The notes: a model not told the origin generated them from the sequence alone. DNA of 34,646 bases from Vibrio agarilyticus (GCF_012641465.1 NZ_JABAIK010000029.1:1-34646); one strand, 5' to 3'. Positions 9,543-17,530 are shown, numbered from the stretch's first letter. A program made the numbers and translations.

Positions 9543-10214
9543 TTAAGACGAAGTCGACCCAAGCGAGTAATCCACTTTCTCTCGCGTTAATTTTGCCAAT
9601 AGATAATTCAATAGCACGCCGTACATCGGTACGAACAGACCAAGGCTTATCATCAATTTGAATCCATAATCCACCAGCGCGATCTCCATCCAATGCTCTG
9701 CCATGAATGGATCGGGACTGTTGTAAAACGCAATGACAAAAAAGGCCAGAGTATCAAGTGCGTTACCCAATAATGTCGAGCAGGTTGGCGCGATCCACCA
9801 CTGTTTCATTTGGCGTAAGCGATTAAACACATGAACGTCTAAAATTTGCCCTAGCATGTAAGCCATAAAGCTCGCCACAGCAATACGAGCGACGAAAAGA
9901 TTAAACTCACTCAGGCCAGCGAATCCTTGAAATTGTCCTTCGAAAAACAGTGCCGACAATAAATAAGAGAGCGCCAACGCGGGGATCATGACACGTAAAA
10001 TGATTCGGCGAGCTAATTGAGCGCCAAACACACGTACGGTGAGATCCGTTGCGAGAAAAATAAACGGAAACGTAAATGCCCCCCAAGTGGTATGGAAGCC
10101 AAAAATGGTAAAGGGAAGCTGAACAAGATAATTACTTGAAGCAATGATCAAAAGATGGAATGCCACCAAGTATTTGAGGGCGTTGCGCTGCTGCGCAGAG
10201 GTAAAATGACTCAT
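9543..10214 (-). CDS. yhhQ: Queuosine-precursor transporter, YhhQ family
   Basis: 223-residue integral inner-membrane protein of the VUT/ECF-like YhhQ family (COG1738), which imports 7-cyano- and 7-aminomethyl-7-deazaguanine (preQ0/preQ1) for queuosine tRNA modification. About six hydrophobic segments are visible; family hallmarks include NYLVQLPF, TWGAFTFPFIFLATDLTVR, LLGNALDTLAFFVIAF and the charged-residue-containing VDYGFKLMISL near the C-terminus. ATG start at 10214 with AAAAAGG six bases upstream. The leader carries a preQ1-I-like aptamer overlapping the ribosome site, which independently supports the substrate assignment. Confidence 0.92.
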   Translation of the reverse strand: MSHFTSAQQRNALKYLVAFHLLIIASSNYLVQLPFTIFGFHTTWGAFTFPFIFLATDLTVRVFGAQLARRIILRVMIPALALSYLLSALFFEGQFQGFAGLSEFNLFVARIAVASFMAYMLGQILDVHVFNRLRQMKQWWIAPTCSTLLGNALDTLAFFVIAFYNSPDPFMAEHWMEIALVDYGFKLMISLGLFVPMYGVLLNYLLAKLTREKVDYSLGSTSS

Positions 10215-10218
10215 ACGA

Positions 10219-10258
10219 TACCTTTTTAGTTTGGTTTGGGGGCGAGGGAACCCAAATT
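10219..10258 (-). promoter_or_regulatory. Probable preQ1-I riboswitch in the yhhQ leader
   Basis: Minus strand: P1 is TTTGGG (10256-10251) with CCCAAA (10240-10235), enclosing the loop TTCCCTCGCC. The loop bases CCT (10247-10245) can pair with AGG (10223-10221) at the end of the A-rich tail CCAAACTAAAAAGG, giving the H-type pseudoknot of the preQ1-I class. The AGG is part of the Shine-Dalgarno of yhhQ, so ligand binding would hide the ribosome site. The call rests on this manual folding plus the identity of the downstream transporter. Confidence 0.65.
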
Positions 10259-10409
10259 GAGCCAGAGGCTCTCACCAACAATGTAAAGAATTGACCAATA
10301 TTAGCCACTGGCTTAGCAAGCAATGTGGCAATAAATAAACCGACAAAGAAATTCAAATCGTATCATCTACGATGAACACTTTGTTCAAGATTGCGTCAAA
10401 CGGGCGGGG

Positions 10410-10437
10410 ATTATACCGAAACGGTAGCAAGGTGCAA
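10410..10437 (-). promoter_or_regulatory. Promoter of yhhQ, rRNA-like
   Basis: Minus strand: -35 TTGCAC (10437-10432), a 16-bp spacer and -10 TATAAT (10415-10410), then a very GC-rich discriminator CCCCGCCCG. It predicts a leader of roughly 190 nt before the yhhQ start, enough to contain the riboswitch. The hexamers and spacing equal those of the rrn P1 promoter at 445-472. The rest of 10260-10400 holds leader RNA with a small GAGCC/GGCTC hairpin and no convincing gene. Confidence 0.65.
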
Positions 10438-10476
10438 GGCGCGTTGAAAAGGAAAATCAATGCCTCACTCAATTTG

Positions 10477-10492
10477 CGTTTCACGTGAAACA
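10477..10492. other. parS: parS site 1 (ParB-binding, 15/16 match)
   Basis: CGTTTCACGTGAAACA differs from the bacterial chromosomal parS consensus TGTTTCACGTGAAACA only at the first base; the 14-bp palindromic core GTTTCACGTGAAAC is perfect. It lies in the gap between the 3' end of the small DUF3630-like gene and the yhhQ promoter. Confidence 0.88.
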
Positions 10493-10517
10493 TCGTCTTT
10501 GCCTTTTACTGAAAATC

Positions 10518-10835
10518 TTAATTTAGTGATTTAAAAAGGCCAGCCAAATAGTTAAGTTCATCTCGACTGTGTTCTCGCGCCACACTTTCAAGCCAAACTG
10601 ACGACGTATAGTGCTCCGCTTTTAGAAATAAATGGCAGCCTTCAAAATCAATCAACCAAGTCTGTATATCGGCATCCATTTGCGTTTCCAACACGGTCGC
10701 CGATAAGAGCTGCACAATGTCGCTTGCCAACCGCGCGAAGTCATCAATATCGAAACCGGGGACATCAAAAACAATGCGTCCTTGATTGGGTTGATACTCT
10801 TTCAGTAACACCATTCCTTGCTCAAATAACGCCAT
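10518..10835 (-). CDS. Small conserved protein, DUF3630-like
   Basis: 105 residues, acidic, soluble, with no signal peptide or membrane segment. It resembles the small DUF3630 proteins that accompany recQ in Vibrio genomes; I recall this from family context and could not check it. Visible features are an N-terminal alpha/beta pattern (RIVFDVPGFDIDDFARL) and a beta-rich middle (TWLIDFEGCHLFLKAEHYTSSVWLE). ATG at 10835 has a weak purine-rich site. It starts 37 bp after recQ ends on the same strand, so it is probably the second gene of a recQ operon. Function unknown. Confidence 0.8.
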   Translation of the reverse strand: MALFEQGMVLLKEYQPNQGRIVFDVPGFDIDDFARLASDIVQLLSATVLETQMDADIQTWLIDFEGCHLFLKAEHYTSSVWLESVAREHSRDELNYLAGLFKSLN

Positions 10836-10872
10836 CTTATCTTCTTCGCTATTCCCTAGTGATCGACTCGCT

Positions 10873-12708
10873 TTAACCTTGATACGTCAAATGCGCTTGG
10901 ATTAAATCAAGAAACGGATCGGCGTATTTTTCAAGTTTACGCTGCCCCACGCCACTGACGGCCAGCATTTCTCCGTACGATGTCGGTAGAATATCTGCCA
11001 TATCAATCAAGGTCGCATCGCTGAACACCACATAAGGCGGTAGACCATCTTCATCGGCAATTGATTTACGCAATTTGCGTAACTTAGCAAACAGAGCTTT
11101 ATCGTAATTTTTGTTCGACAACTTATTGGCTTTTGCTGCGCGAACCGCGGTATCAAGCCGTGGCACGGCCAACTCGACCGACAGATCCCCACGCAGTACG
11201 GGGCGCGCTTCACTGGTTAGCTGTAAGGTGGAATTTCGCGTAATGTTTTGCATCAGTAAGCCTTTGTGGATCAGCTGCCGAAAAATACTGACCCAATAGT
11301 CGTGGCTTTGCTCTCGACCCAAACCATACGTGCTGATTTTATCGTGGCCATTTTCCCGCACGCGAACGTTTTGCATACCTCGCAAAACTTCTACAACATA
11401 ACCAATCCCATACGCTTGATTGACTCGATAAACACAAGATAAGGCTTTGCGTACCTGCTCTGTCGCATCAAAATGCTTAGGCGGATCCAGGCAGATGTCG
11501 CAGTTTCCACACGCTTGTGGACGATACTCACCAAAATAATGCAGCAGCACCTGTCGACGACAGGTTTGCGCTTCTGCAAACGCACTCATCGCATTCAATT
11601 TATGCGCTTCCACTTGCTTTTGTGGCCCTTCCGGCTTTTCGTCTACCATGCGGCGCAGCCAATTGATGTCTGCGGGATCATAAAGCATCATCGCTTCTGC
11701 TGGTAGGCCATCTCGACCGGCTCGCCCCGTCTCTTGGTAATAGGATTCAATGTTACGTGGAATATCAAAGTGCACCACAAAACGAACATTAGGCTTATTA
11801 ATCCCCATACCAAAGGCGACCGTTGCAACCACAATTTGAATATCGTCACGGCCAAACGCTTCTTGGACATAAGCACGTTCATCCGTTTCCATACCAGCGT
11901 GATAACTGGCTGCACGAATGTGGTTGTTACATAATTTTTCCGTCAGCATCTCTACCTTTTTGCGGCTACCACAGTAAATGATGCCGCAACTGCCTCGATG
12001 CGCCTCAAGAAAACGCATGATTTGCGATACAGGTTTGTGCTTTTCGAGCAAGGTGTAACGAATGTTTGGGCGGTCAAAACTGCCAAGATAAATATGCGGT
12101 TCATGCAGTTGCAATCGCGTTAAAATATCTTGTCTGGTCGCGTCATCGGCCGTGGCAGTAAGCGCCATCATGGGCACATAAGCAAACTGTTGCTTTAGCT
12201 GTCCAAGCGCCGCGTATTCTGGGCGAAAATCATGTCCCCACTGTGAAATACAATGCGCTTCGTCTATCGCGATCATCGTCAGTGGCAATTGATGCAAACG
12301 CTCAATAAAATCGGGCATTAATACACGTTCAGGTGAGACGTAAAGCAGCTTTGTCTCACCGTTGTGCATACGTTGATACGTTGCCATCAAGGCATCGCGA
12401 CTCATGGTTGAGTTAACGCATTCTGCAGCCACCCCATTGGCTTTCAGCTGATCGACCTGATCTTTCATCAACGAGATGAGTGGTGAAATCACCAGTGTCA
12501 AACCACCTCTGACCAACGCTGGGATTTGATAACATAATGACTTTCCCCCACCCGTAGGCATAATCACTAGGCCATCACGACCATTCACCGCAGCATCGAT
12601 CGCCGCTTGCTGGCCATCACGGAACGTAGCGTAACCAAAAATGGTTTCCAGCACATGTTGGGGCGTCAACGCCTCAGGTGCGCTGTCAGCAAGCAAAGTA
12701 GCAGTCAT
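10873..12708 (-). CDS. recQ: ATP-dependent DNA helicase RecQ
   Basis: 611-residue 3'-5' DNA helicase of the RecF recombination and repair pathway (E. coli RecQ has 609). The RecQ-specific Walker A MPTGGGKSLCYQ is at 50-61 and DEAH at 149-152, followed by the aromatic-rich loop SQWGHDFRPEY. Then come the helicase C domain (FGMGINKPNVRFVVHFD), the zinc-binding cysteines (CRRQ ... CGNCDIC), a winged helix and a C-terminal HRDC domain (YVVFSDATLIDMADILP ... VSGVGQRKLEKY). The ATG at 12708 is preferred over an upstream TTG. Divergent from rarD across 145 bp. Confidence 0.97.
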   Translation of the reverse strand: MTATLLADSAPEALTPQHVLETIFGYATFRDGQQAAIDAAVNGRDGLVIMPTGGGKSLCYQIPALVRGGLTLVISPLISLMKDQVDQLKANGVAAECVNSTMSRDALMATYQRMHNGETKLLYVSPERVLMPDFIERLHQLPLTMIAIDEAHCISQWGHDFRPEYAALGQLKQQFAYVPMMALTATADDATRQDILTRLQLHEPHIYLGSFDRPNIRYTLLEKHKPVSQIMRFLEAHRGSCGIIYCGSRKKVEMLTEKLCNNHIRAASYHAGMETDERAYVQEAFGRDDIQIVVATVAFGMGINKPNVRFVVHFDIPRNIESYYQETGRAGRDGLPAEAMMLYDPADINWLRRMVDEKPEGPQKQVEAHKLNAMSAFAEAQTCRRQVLLHYFGEYRPQACGNCDICLDPPKHFDATEQVRKALSCVYRVNQAYGIGYVVEVLRGMQNVRVRENGHDKISTYGLGREQSHDYWVSIFRQLIHKGLLMQNITRNSTLQLTSEARPVLRGDLSVELAVPRLDTAVRAAKANKLSNKNYDKALFAKLRKLRKSIADEDGLPPYVVFSDATLIDMADILPTSYGEMLAVSGVGQRKLEKYADPFLDLIQAHLTYQG

Positions 12709-12853
12709 GCGTTTTCTCAAATATCACGCCGTGGCCGGCAAAAAATAAACCGCCATTGTAGGGGCAAACGACGGTGAATTAAACCGCAAATTAGTAGGCG
12801 TATCCCTGACCCCGCCGTATACTCAAGCTTTCATTTCCGTTAAGTTGTCGAGC

Positions 12854-13777
12854 ATGAATCAAGAAGAAGAAGTTCGCACCCGGCAAGGCGTGTTACTCGC
12901 GATTGCTGCCTATACCATGTGGGGTATCGCACCGATTTATTTCAAAACGTTAGAGAACATTTCTGCGTTTGAAATCTTAAGTCATCGTGTGATTTGGTCT
13001 TTCGTGTTGCTTGCCTTGTTATTGCAAGCTGGGCGTCATTGGTCGCATGTTATTTCTGTATTAAAGCAGCCAAAGCGAGTGGGTTATCTATTGGTTACAT
13101 CGACAGTTATTGGCGCCAATTGGCTACTATTTATTTGGGCCATCACCAATGACCATATGTTGGATGCAAGCTTAGGCTATTATATTAACCCACTGATCAA
13201 TGTGCTTTTTGGCATGATGTTCTTATCCGAGCGTTTGCGGGCCATGCAGTGGTGGGCGGTATTATTAGCGTTTTGTGGTGTCATGGTGCAATTGATTGTC
13301 TTTGGCTCTGTCCCTGTCGTCGCCATTGCATTGGCATTCAGTTTTGGTCTTTACGGTCTATTGCGAAAAAAAGTGGCCATTGATGCTCAAACTGGGCTGT
13401 TTATCGAAACCTTGCTCATGCTGCCAGCCGCATTGATTTATCTTAATCTGTTTGCGAGCAGTGCCAGTGCGTCTTTGACAAACAACCCTTGGTCTTTAAA
13501 CCTATTGTTGGTGACTGCGGGCATCGTTACGACACTACCCTTACTCTGTTTTACTGGCGCGGCAACACGGTTAAAACTCTCAACACTGGGATTTTTTCAA
13601 TACATTGGCCCAAGTTTAATGTTTTTACTCGCGGTATTACTGTATGGCGAACCCTTTACCTCAGATAAAGCGATCACCTTTGCGTTTATTTGGGGAGCAC
13701 TTGCGTTATTTAGTTTTGATGCGCTCAATCAGCGTCGTAAGCGACATCAAGATCTATCCCTAAGTCCAACTCGCTAA
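12854..13777 (+). CDS. rarD: EamA-family transporter RarD
   Basis: 307-residue drug/metabolite-superfamily permease with about ten membrane helices. The start MNQEEEVRTRQGVLLAIAAYTMWGIAPIYFK (shown to family resemblance; key part TRQGVLLA) matches E. coli RarD, as do the segments EILSHRVIWSF and FFQYIGPSLMFLLAV. RarD was named from a chloramphenicol-sensitivity phenotype in Pseudomonas; its natural substrate is not established. The ATG at 12854 was taken over a TTG nine bases upstream because it matches the family N-terminus. A possible weak terminator follows at 13844. Confidence 0.92.
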   Translation: MNQEEEVRTRQGVLLAIAAYTMWGIAPIYFKTLENISAFEILSHRVIWSFVLLALLLQAGRHWSHVISVLKQPKRVGYLLVTSTVIGANWLLFIWAITNDHMLDASLGYYINPLINVLFGMMFLSERLRAMQWWAVLLAFCGVMVQLIVFGSVPVVAIALAFSFGLYGLLRKKVAIDAQTGLFIETLLMLPAALIYLNLFASSASASLTNNPWSLNLLLVTAGIVTTLPLLCFTGAATRLKLSTLGFFQYIGPSLMFLLAVLLYGEPFTSDKAITFAFIWGALALFSFDALNQRRKRHQDLSLSPTR

Positions 13778-13843
13778 TGTGTCCATGATTCAGGCCTGTT
13801 GATCTTTTCGCTTAATTTTAACTTTTATCTGTTCCATTTATCT

Positions 13844-13866
13844 GAAGAGTACTGTCTCTTCTTTTT
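13844..13866 (+). terminator. Possible weak terminator after rarD
   Basis: GAAGAG (13844-13849) pairs with CTCTTC (13856-13861) across a six-base loop, followed directly by TTTTT. The short, GC-poor stem makes efficiency doubtful. Confidence 0.4.
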
Positions 13867-13884
13867 CTGTTGTTGAGTATTTCC

Positions 13885-14535
13885 ATGAGCGAGCTGCACC
13901 TTTTATTCACCCTTGCCACTGTCCATTTTGTCGGTCTAGTCAGTCCCGGCCCCGATTTTGCTCTTGTGGTACAAAGTACCAGCCACCATGGTCGCCGTGC
14001 AGGCCTTGCCATTGCGCTCGGCCTCGCTGTTGGCATTTTTCTTCACACTTTGCTCAGTCTTACTGGTGTCAGTTATCTTATTCAGCAGCATCCGATACTG
14101 GATGTTGCAATCACAGTTGCCGGCAGCAGCTACTTGCTTTACCTAGGCATTGGGGCGTTAAGGGCCACTTGGCACTATTTTCGTCATACTCATGGTTACG
14201 CGCAAACGCCCAAAGCTTCAGCCAACATTGGCGGCTCTCGCTCTGCATTTACACGTGGATTTATGACCAATATCCTCAACCCAAAAGCGCTGGTGTTTTT
14301 CATCAGTGTACTGTCCGCACTCGTGCCTGTAACGGCCAGTACCAGCTTCAAGTTTTCGGTCATTATTCTCTTTTTTGTGATTGCCTGGATTTGGTTTAGT
14401 GCATTGGCGTGGGTACTCTCGACGGCAACTATGCAGCGGCACATGCTACGTATTGCGCCCTATATTGATGCATTGTGTGGGGTACTGTTCACAACGATTG
14501 GTAGTGGTATTTTGCTTAACCTTCTTACACGTTAA
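13885..14535 (+). CDS. LysE/RhtB-family amino-acid exporter
   Basis: 216-residue inner-membrane exporter of the LysE/RhtB family, members of which export lysine, threonine, homoserine or related amino acids. The family signature SPGPDFALVVQ is at about residues 19-29, followed by GLAIALGLAVGIFLHTLL, and NILNPKALVFFISVLSA in the middle; five to six hydrophobic helices are visible. The ATG at 13885 is the natural start (a TTG five codons earlier adds non-family residues), although its ribosome site is weak. The substrate cannot be told from sequence. Neighbours give no pathway clue. Confidence 0.9.
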   Translation: MSELHLLFTLATVHFVGLVSPGPDFALVVQSTSHHGRRAGLAIALGLAVGIFLHTLLSLTGVSYLIQQHPILDVAITVAGSSYLLYLGIGALRATWHYFRHTHGYAQTPKASANIGGSRSAFTRGFMTNILNPKALVFFISVLSALVPVTASTSFKFSVIILFFVIAWIWFSALAWVLSTATMQRHMLRIAPYIDALCGVLFTTIGSGILLNLLTR

Positions 14536-14601
14536 TCCATTACCCAACCATTGATTGTGTCGCACCTAGCTGTGCGAATACTCTTATAAGGAGACTTTTC
14601 G

Positions 14602-14850
14602 ATGAATATTGATAAAGAACGCATTGAAACACTCGAAGAGCTACAAGCCTTCATCACGGCGGTCGAAAATGGCAGCTTTGCGCTTAACCATGTTGCGGGT
14701 ATCGCACTTGCCACCAGCAATAGTACCGGCGAGCCATTTATCGTGGTACTGAATGATAAGCATCAGCCGCTAAAGGCACGCCTCGTCAGTGACTTTGTGT
14801 ATCAAAACGGCAAAGAAATCGTTCGTCAAGGTAGCGGAGGGTTTCACTAG
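14602..14850 (+). CDS. Small hypothetical protein
   Basis: 82 residues; I do not recognise the family. It begins with an acidic helix-like stretch (NIDKERIETLEELQAFITAVENG) followed by a Gly/Ala/Ser-rich hydrophobic segment (NHVAGIALATSNSTGEPFIVVL) and a short beta-like C-terminus. There is no signal peptide, cysteine or clear membrane helix. The evidence that it is a gene is a good AAGGAG ribosome site 10 bases ahead of ATG 14602 and its fit in the gap between the LysE exporter and ggt, on the same strand as both. Could be co-transcribed with the exporter, 66 bp upstream. Confidence 0.65.
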   Translation: MNIDKERIETLEELQAFITAVENGSFALNHVAGIALATSNSTGEPFIVVLNDKHQPLKARLVSDFVYQNGKEIVRQGSGGFH

Positions 14851-14959
14851 ACTCGACGTTCACATTTTGAACTGCTAGGGTAAAATTTCACTTTAAACTG
14901 GTTTTTCATCAAGGTGTGTCTCTCTAAGTGAAGAACCTCGTAACACAAGGATGTGTTTC

Positions 14960-16741
14960 ATGACGCGACTCAAGCCCCAGTACCTCTGGTTCACACTCTG
15001 CTGCTGCATCAACATACTCTTTAGCTCATCCCTCTTTGCTGCGATTTCACAGCAAAGCGATTCCCTTGACCCGGAATCTGCCACGGGAAGACAAATCCAT
15101 AGTCAAATCAAGGCAAGTGATTGGATGGTGACGGCGGCGCATCCGCTCGCAACACAAATTGGCCATGATGTACTCACCCGTGGTGGTAATGCAATTGATG
15201 CTATGGTCGCGGTACAGTTAATGTTAGGGCTGGTTGAACCTCAATCTTCGGGCATTGGGGGTGGCAGTTTTTTAGTCTATTGGGATGCGAAAAATCAAGT
15301 ACTCACCAGTTTTGATGGTCGCGAGACAGCGCCTCAAGGTGCGACGCCAAATCTGTTTCTCGACGCTTTCGGTCAGCCAATCGCTTTTTTTGACGCGGTG
15401 GTAGGAGGGCGCTCTGTCGGAGTGCCAGGCACGGTGATGCTTTTGTGGCAAACTCACCAACGCTATGGCTCACTGCCTTGGCCAAGTCTACTTCAGCCCG
15501 TAATCGAAACCGCTCGCCATGGGTTTGCAATCACGCCGAGACTTCACTCCTTGATCGAACGTGACCGCGATCGTTTGGTGTTATCTTCAACCACCCGTGA
15601 CTATTTTTTGGATCACGACCACAAAGCAAAAAAAGTCGGCACCTTACTACAAAACTCAGCCTACGCAGACACATTGACGCAAATCGCTAAATGGGGTGCA
15701 GCAGGGTTTTATCAGGGCGCGGTGGCCGATGCGATAACGCGCAGCGTACGCGAGCACAGTAACCCTGGTGTAATCACCACGGAAGATTTGGCGCGTTATA
15801 CCGTAAAAGAGCGTCCTCCCGTCTGTGCGCCCTACTTTGATTACCAGATTTGCGGTATGGGCCCGCCAAGCTCTGGTGCACTGACGGTTGGACAGATCTT
15901 AATGATCTCGAGTCATTTCAATCTCAAACAATGGGGCTCGCAAGATCCCCTGAGTTGGCAAGTGATCGGCGATGCCTCACGCTTGGCATTTGCTGATCGC
16001 AATCGCTACATCGCAGATAACGACTTCACGCCAGTTCCCATCGCAGGCTTACTCGACCCAGATTATATAAAGCAGCGCGCTTCACTGATCACTCCCGGCA
16101 AGGCAATGCGTTCGGCCATCGCAGGAACACCATCGTGGTCCCCTTCATTACCACGGCAATTGCCAAGACAAAATGGTGATTCACTCGAGCAACCGTCAAC
16201 CACCCATTTTAATATTGTCGATCGCGCGGGGAATGTGGTCGCTATGACCAGCTCTATCGAAAATGCGTTCGGCGCACGCCTTATGACGGGCGGATTCTTG
16301 CTGAATAATCAATTAACTGACTTTTCGTTTCGCCCCGAGCAAGAAGGTACCATTATCGCCAACCATGTCGCACCAGGCAAACGTCCACGATCATCTATGG
16401 CGCCAACCATTGTTCTTCATCAAGGCAAGCCCTATCTTGCCGTCGGCTCCCCGGGTGGAAGCCGCATTATTGGTTACGTGGCTCAAACCCTTATCGCGCA
16501 TACACAATGGGGCCTCACCATACAAGAAGCCATCAACTTGCCGCATCTCAGCAATCGCTTTGGCGTTTATGATCTTGAACAAAACACGCCTGCAGAGCAG
16601 TGGCACAAGCCACTGCAACAGCTTGGCTTTAAAACTCGTTCTCAGCCACTCAACTCAGGATTGCATGCGATTCGAATTCATAATGGACATCTTGAAGGGG
16701 CCGCAGACCCTCGTCGTGAAGGTATCGCCCTAGGAAAATGA
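14960..16741 (+). CDS. ggt: Gamma-glutamyltranspeptidase (periplasmic)
   Basis: 593-residue precursor of the N-terminal nucleophile enzyme that cleaves the gamma-glutamyl bond of glutathione. A signal peptide (MTRLKPQYLWFTLCCCINIL to about FAA, residues 1-28) sends it to the periplasm. Autoprocessing is expected before the first Thr of STTHF, Thr414 in this numbering, equivalent to Thr391 of E. coli Ggt. Other family motifs are SSGIGGGSFLVYWD, PPSSGALTVGQIL, ENAFGARLMTGGFLLNNQ and GSPGGSRII. The second of two nearby ATGs (14960) is preferred because AAGG lies nine bases upstream, whereas it abuts the first ATG at 14951. Confidence 0.95.
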   Translation: MTRLKPQYLWFTLCCCINILFSSSLFAAISQQSDSLDPESATGRQIHSQIKASDWMVTAAHPLATQIGHDVLTRGGNAIDAMVAVQLMLGLVEPQSSGIGGGSFLVYWDAKNQVLTSFDGRETAPQGATPNLFLDAFGQPIAFFDAVVGGRSVGVPGTVMLLWQTHQRYGSLPWPSLLQPVIETARHGFAITPRLHSLIERDRDRLVLSSTTRDYFLDHDHKAKKVGTLLQNSAYADTLTQIAKWGAAGFYQGAVADAITRSVREHSNPGVITTEDLARYTVKERPPVCAPYFDYQICGMGPPSSGALTVGQILMISSHFNLKQWGSQDPLSWQVIGDASRLAFADRNRYIADNDFTPVPIAGLLDPDYIKQRASLITPGKAMRSAIAGTPSWSPSLPRQLPRQNGDSLEQPSTTHFNIVDRAGNVVAMTSSIENAFGARLMTGGFLLNNQLTDFSFRPEQEGTIIANHVAPGKRPRSSMAPTIVLHQGKPYLAVGSPGGSRIIGYVAQTLIAHTQWGLTIQEAINLPHLSNRFGVYDLEQNTPAEQWHKPLQQLGFKTRSQPLNSGLHAIRIHNGHLEGAADPRREGIALGK

Positions 16742-16755
16742 GCCGTTAATGCAGC

Positions 16756-16805
16756 GATCTCCCAATTGCTTTGTGCGAGATCTCTTACAAAGAGATTGGG
16801 AGATC
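16756..16805. repeat. Long inverted repeat after ggt, containing a GacA-type box
   Basis: The arms GATCTCCCAATTGCTTTGT (16756-16774) and ACAAAGAGATTGGGAGATC (16787-16805) pair over 19 positions with one mismatch and one G-U, around a 12-base loop. It starts 15 bases past the ggt stop codon and has no T-run, so it is not a standard intrinsic terminator; it may protect or end the ggt transcript. Confidence 0.8.
16772..16789 (+). promoter_or_regulatory. VarA/GacA(UvrY)-type response-regulator box
   Basis: TGTGCGAGATCTCTTACA matches the GacA-box pattern TGTAAG-N6-CTTACA at ten of twelve defined positions, with the right half perfect. Its centre is about 170 bp upstream of the predicted sRNA start, in keeping with the far-upstream boxes of csr/rsm sRNA promoters. 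The AT-rich stretch 16815-16885 between box and promoter could accommodate a DNA-bending protein, but I see no clear IHF consensus. Confidence 0.7.
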
Positions 16806-16937
16806 ACCTATTTATCATCAAGAAATAACTCAAAATTTCAAAACAAATTATTGTTTTTAATGGATTTTTGTTTTATTTCATCAATATGGCAGTGGCGAAG
16901 ATTATTTCGATAAACTCTTACGAAATCGATTTCGCGC

Positions 16938-16943
16938 TACTAT
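16938..16943 (+). promoter_or_regulatory. -10 element of the CsrB-family sRNA promoter
   Basis: TACTAT lies seven bases ahead of G16950, the position matching +1 of E. coli csrB. The -35 region (about 16915-16920, CTCTTA) is poor, as expected of an activator-dependent promoter. Confidence 0.55.
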
Positions 16944-16949
16944 GGATTT

Positions 16950-17358
16950 GTCGACAGGGATTCGACAGGGAACAGGAAATCACCAAGGATAGGTGTTCTT
17001 CAGGATGAAGAAACAATTGTTCAGGATGAGCAATTAGCACGGAACGCAATTGGACATTGAACGGACTCAAGAGCAACTAGGATGGTCGCTCCCAAGGAAG
17101 ACAATGGACACCTCTGGACGAGGAAAGGATTGATCATCAGGATGATGTCAAGGACACCGCTCAGGGAACAAGTGATGTGAGCTAATCAGGATGATTAGTG
17201 GACCAGGATAAGGTCATGGACACCGCTAGGATGGCGACGAAAGGACTAAGCTGACGGACACAGCGTACTATCATGGAATGATGCAAGGAGCACCTTAGTA
17301 GCTGGATTGCTGCAAGTAAGACTATAACCCCGATGGGCCTAGCCCTCGGGGTTTTTCT
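16950..17358 (+). ncRNA. csrB: CsrB/CsrC-family regulatory sRNA
   Basis: About 409-nt RNA expected to sequester CsrA, the carbon-storage translational regulator. It begins GTCGACAGGGA, identical to the start of E. coli csrB, and contains 28 GGA triplets by my count, many as AGGA or AGGGA in the loops of short hairpins such as TTCAGGATGAA, ATCAGGATGAT and GCTAGGATGGC. The 3' region GTAGCTGGATTGCTGC also matches E. coli csrB. It has no coding potential. Vibrios carry several paralogues (CsrB, CsrC, CsrD), so which one this is cannot be settled here. An upstream GacA-type box and its own terminator complete the unit. Confidence 0.92.
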
Positions 17359-17360
17359 TT
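17326..17360 (+). terminator. Terminator of the CsrB-family sRNA
   Basis: AACCCCGA (17326-17333) pairs with TCGGGGTT (17346-17353), with an inner GGGC/GCCC extension, followed by TTTCTTT. Confidence 0.92.
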
Positions 17361-17368
17361 ATGTTTTT

Positions 17369-17495
17369 TATACCCGCCCGACTTGAAGCTGCAGCGGTGT
17401 TAGCTGGGTCTCACAAGCCTCATCACATAGCTCGCCGATGCTTAGAGGCCTTGTTTGTTTACCGCCTACCTGCATCTTGAGGTTACTTGGGTATC
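17369..17495 (+). repeat. ERIC element (complete, about 127 bp)
   Basis: It begins TATACCCGCCCGACTTGAAG and ends in TACCGCCTACCTGCATCTTG followed by GGTTACTTGGGTATC, both matching the two ends of the enterobacterial repetitive intergenic consensus (TATACCCGTC ... CTTCAAGTTGCA and GCCGCCTACCTGCAACTCGA ... GGGTATA). Its length equals the standard ERIC length. It fills the space between the sRNA terminator and the convergent uvrD 3' end and would be transcribed as part of the uvrD tail. Confidence 0.88.
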
Positions 17496-17530
17496 AAGGC
17501 GATTAATGGCTCAGCAGCCACCTCATTACC

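Noticed and set aside
10132-10356. 74-codon minus-strand frame across the yhhQ leader and gene start
   Set aside because: It starts at TTG with no ribosome site and runs through the riboswitch and the yhhQ start in another frame.
13862-13884. TTG start five codons before the LysE/RhtB ATG
   Set aside because: No ribosome site, and the family begins close to the ATG at 13885.
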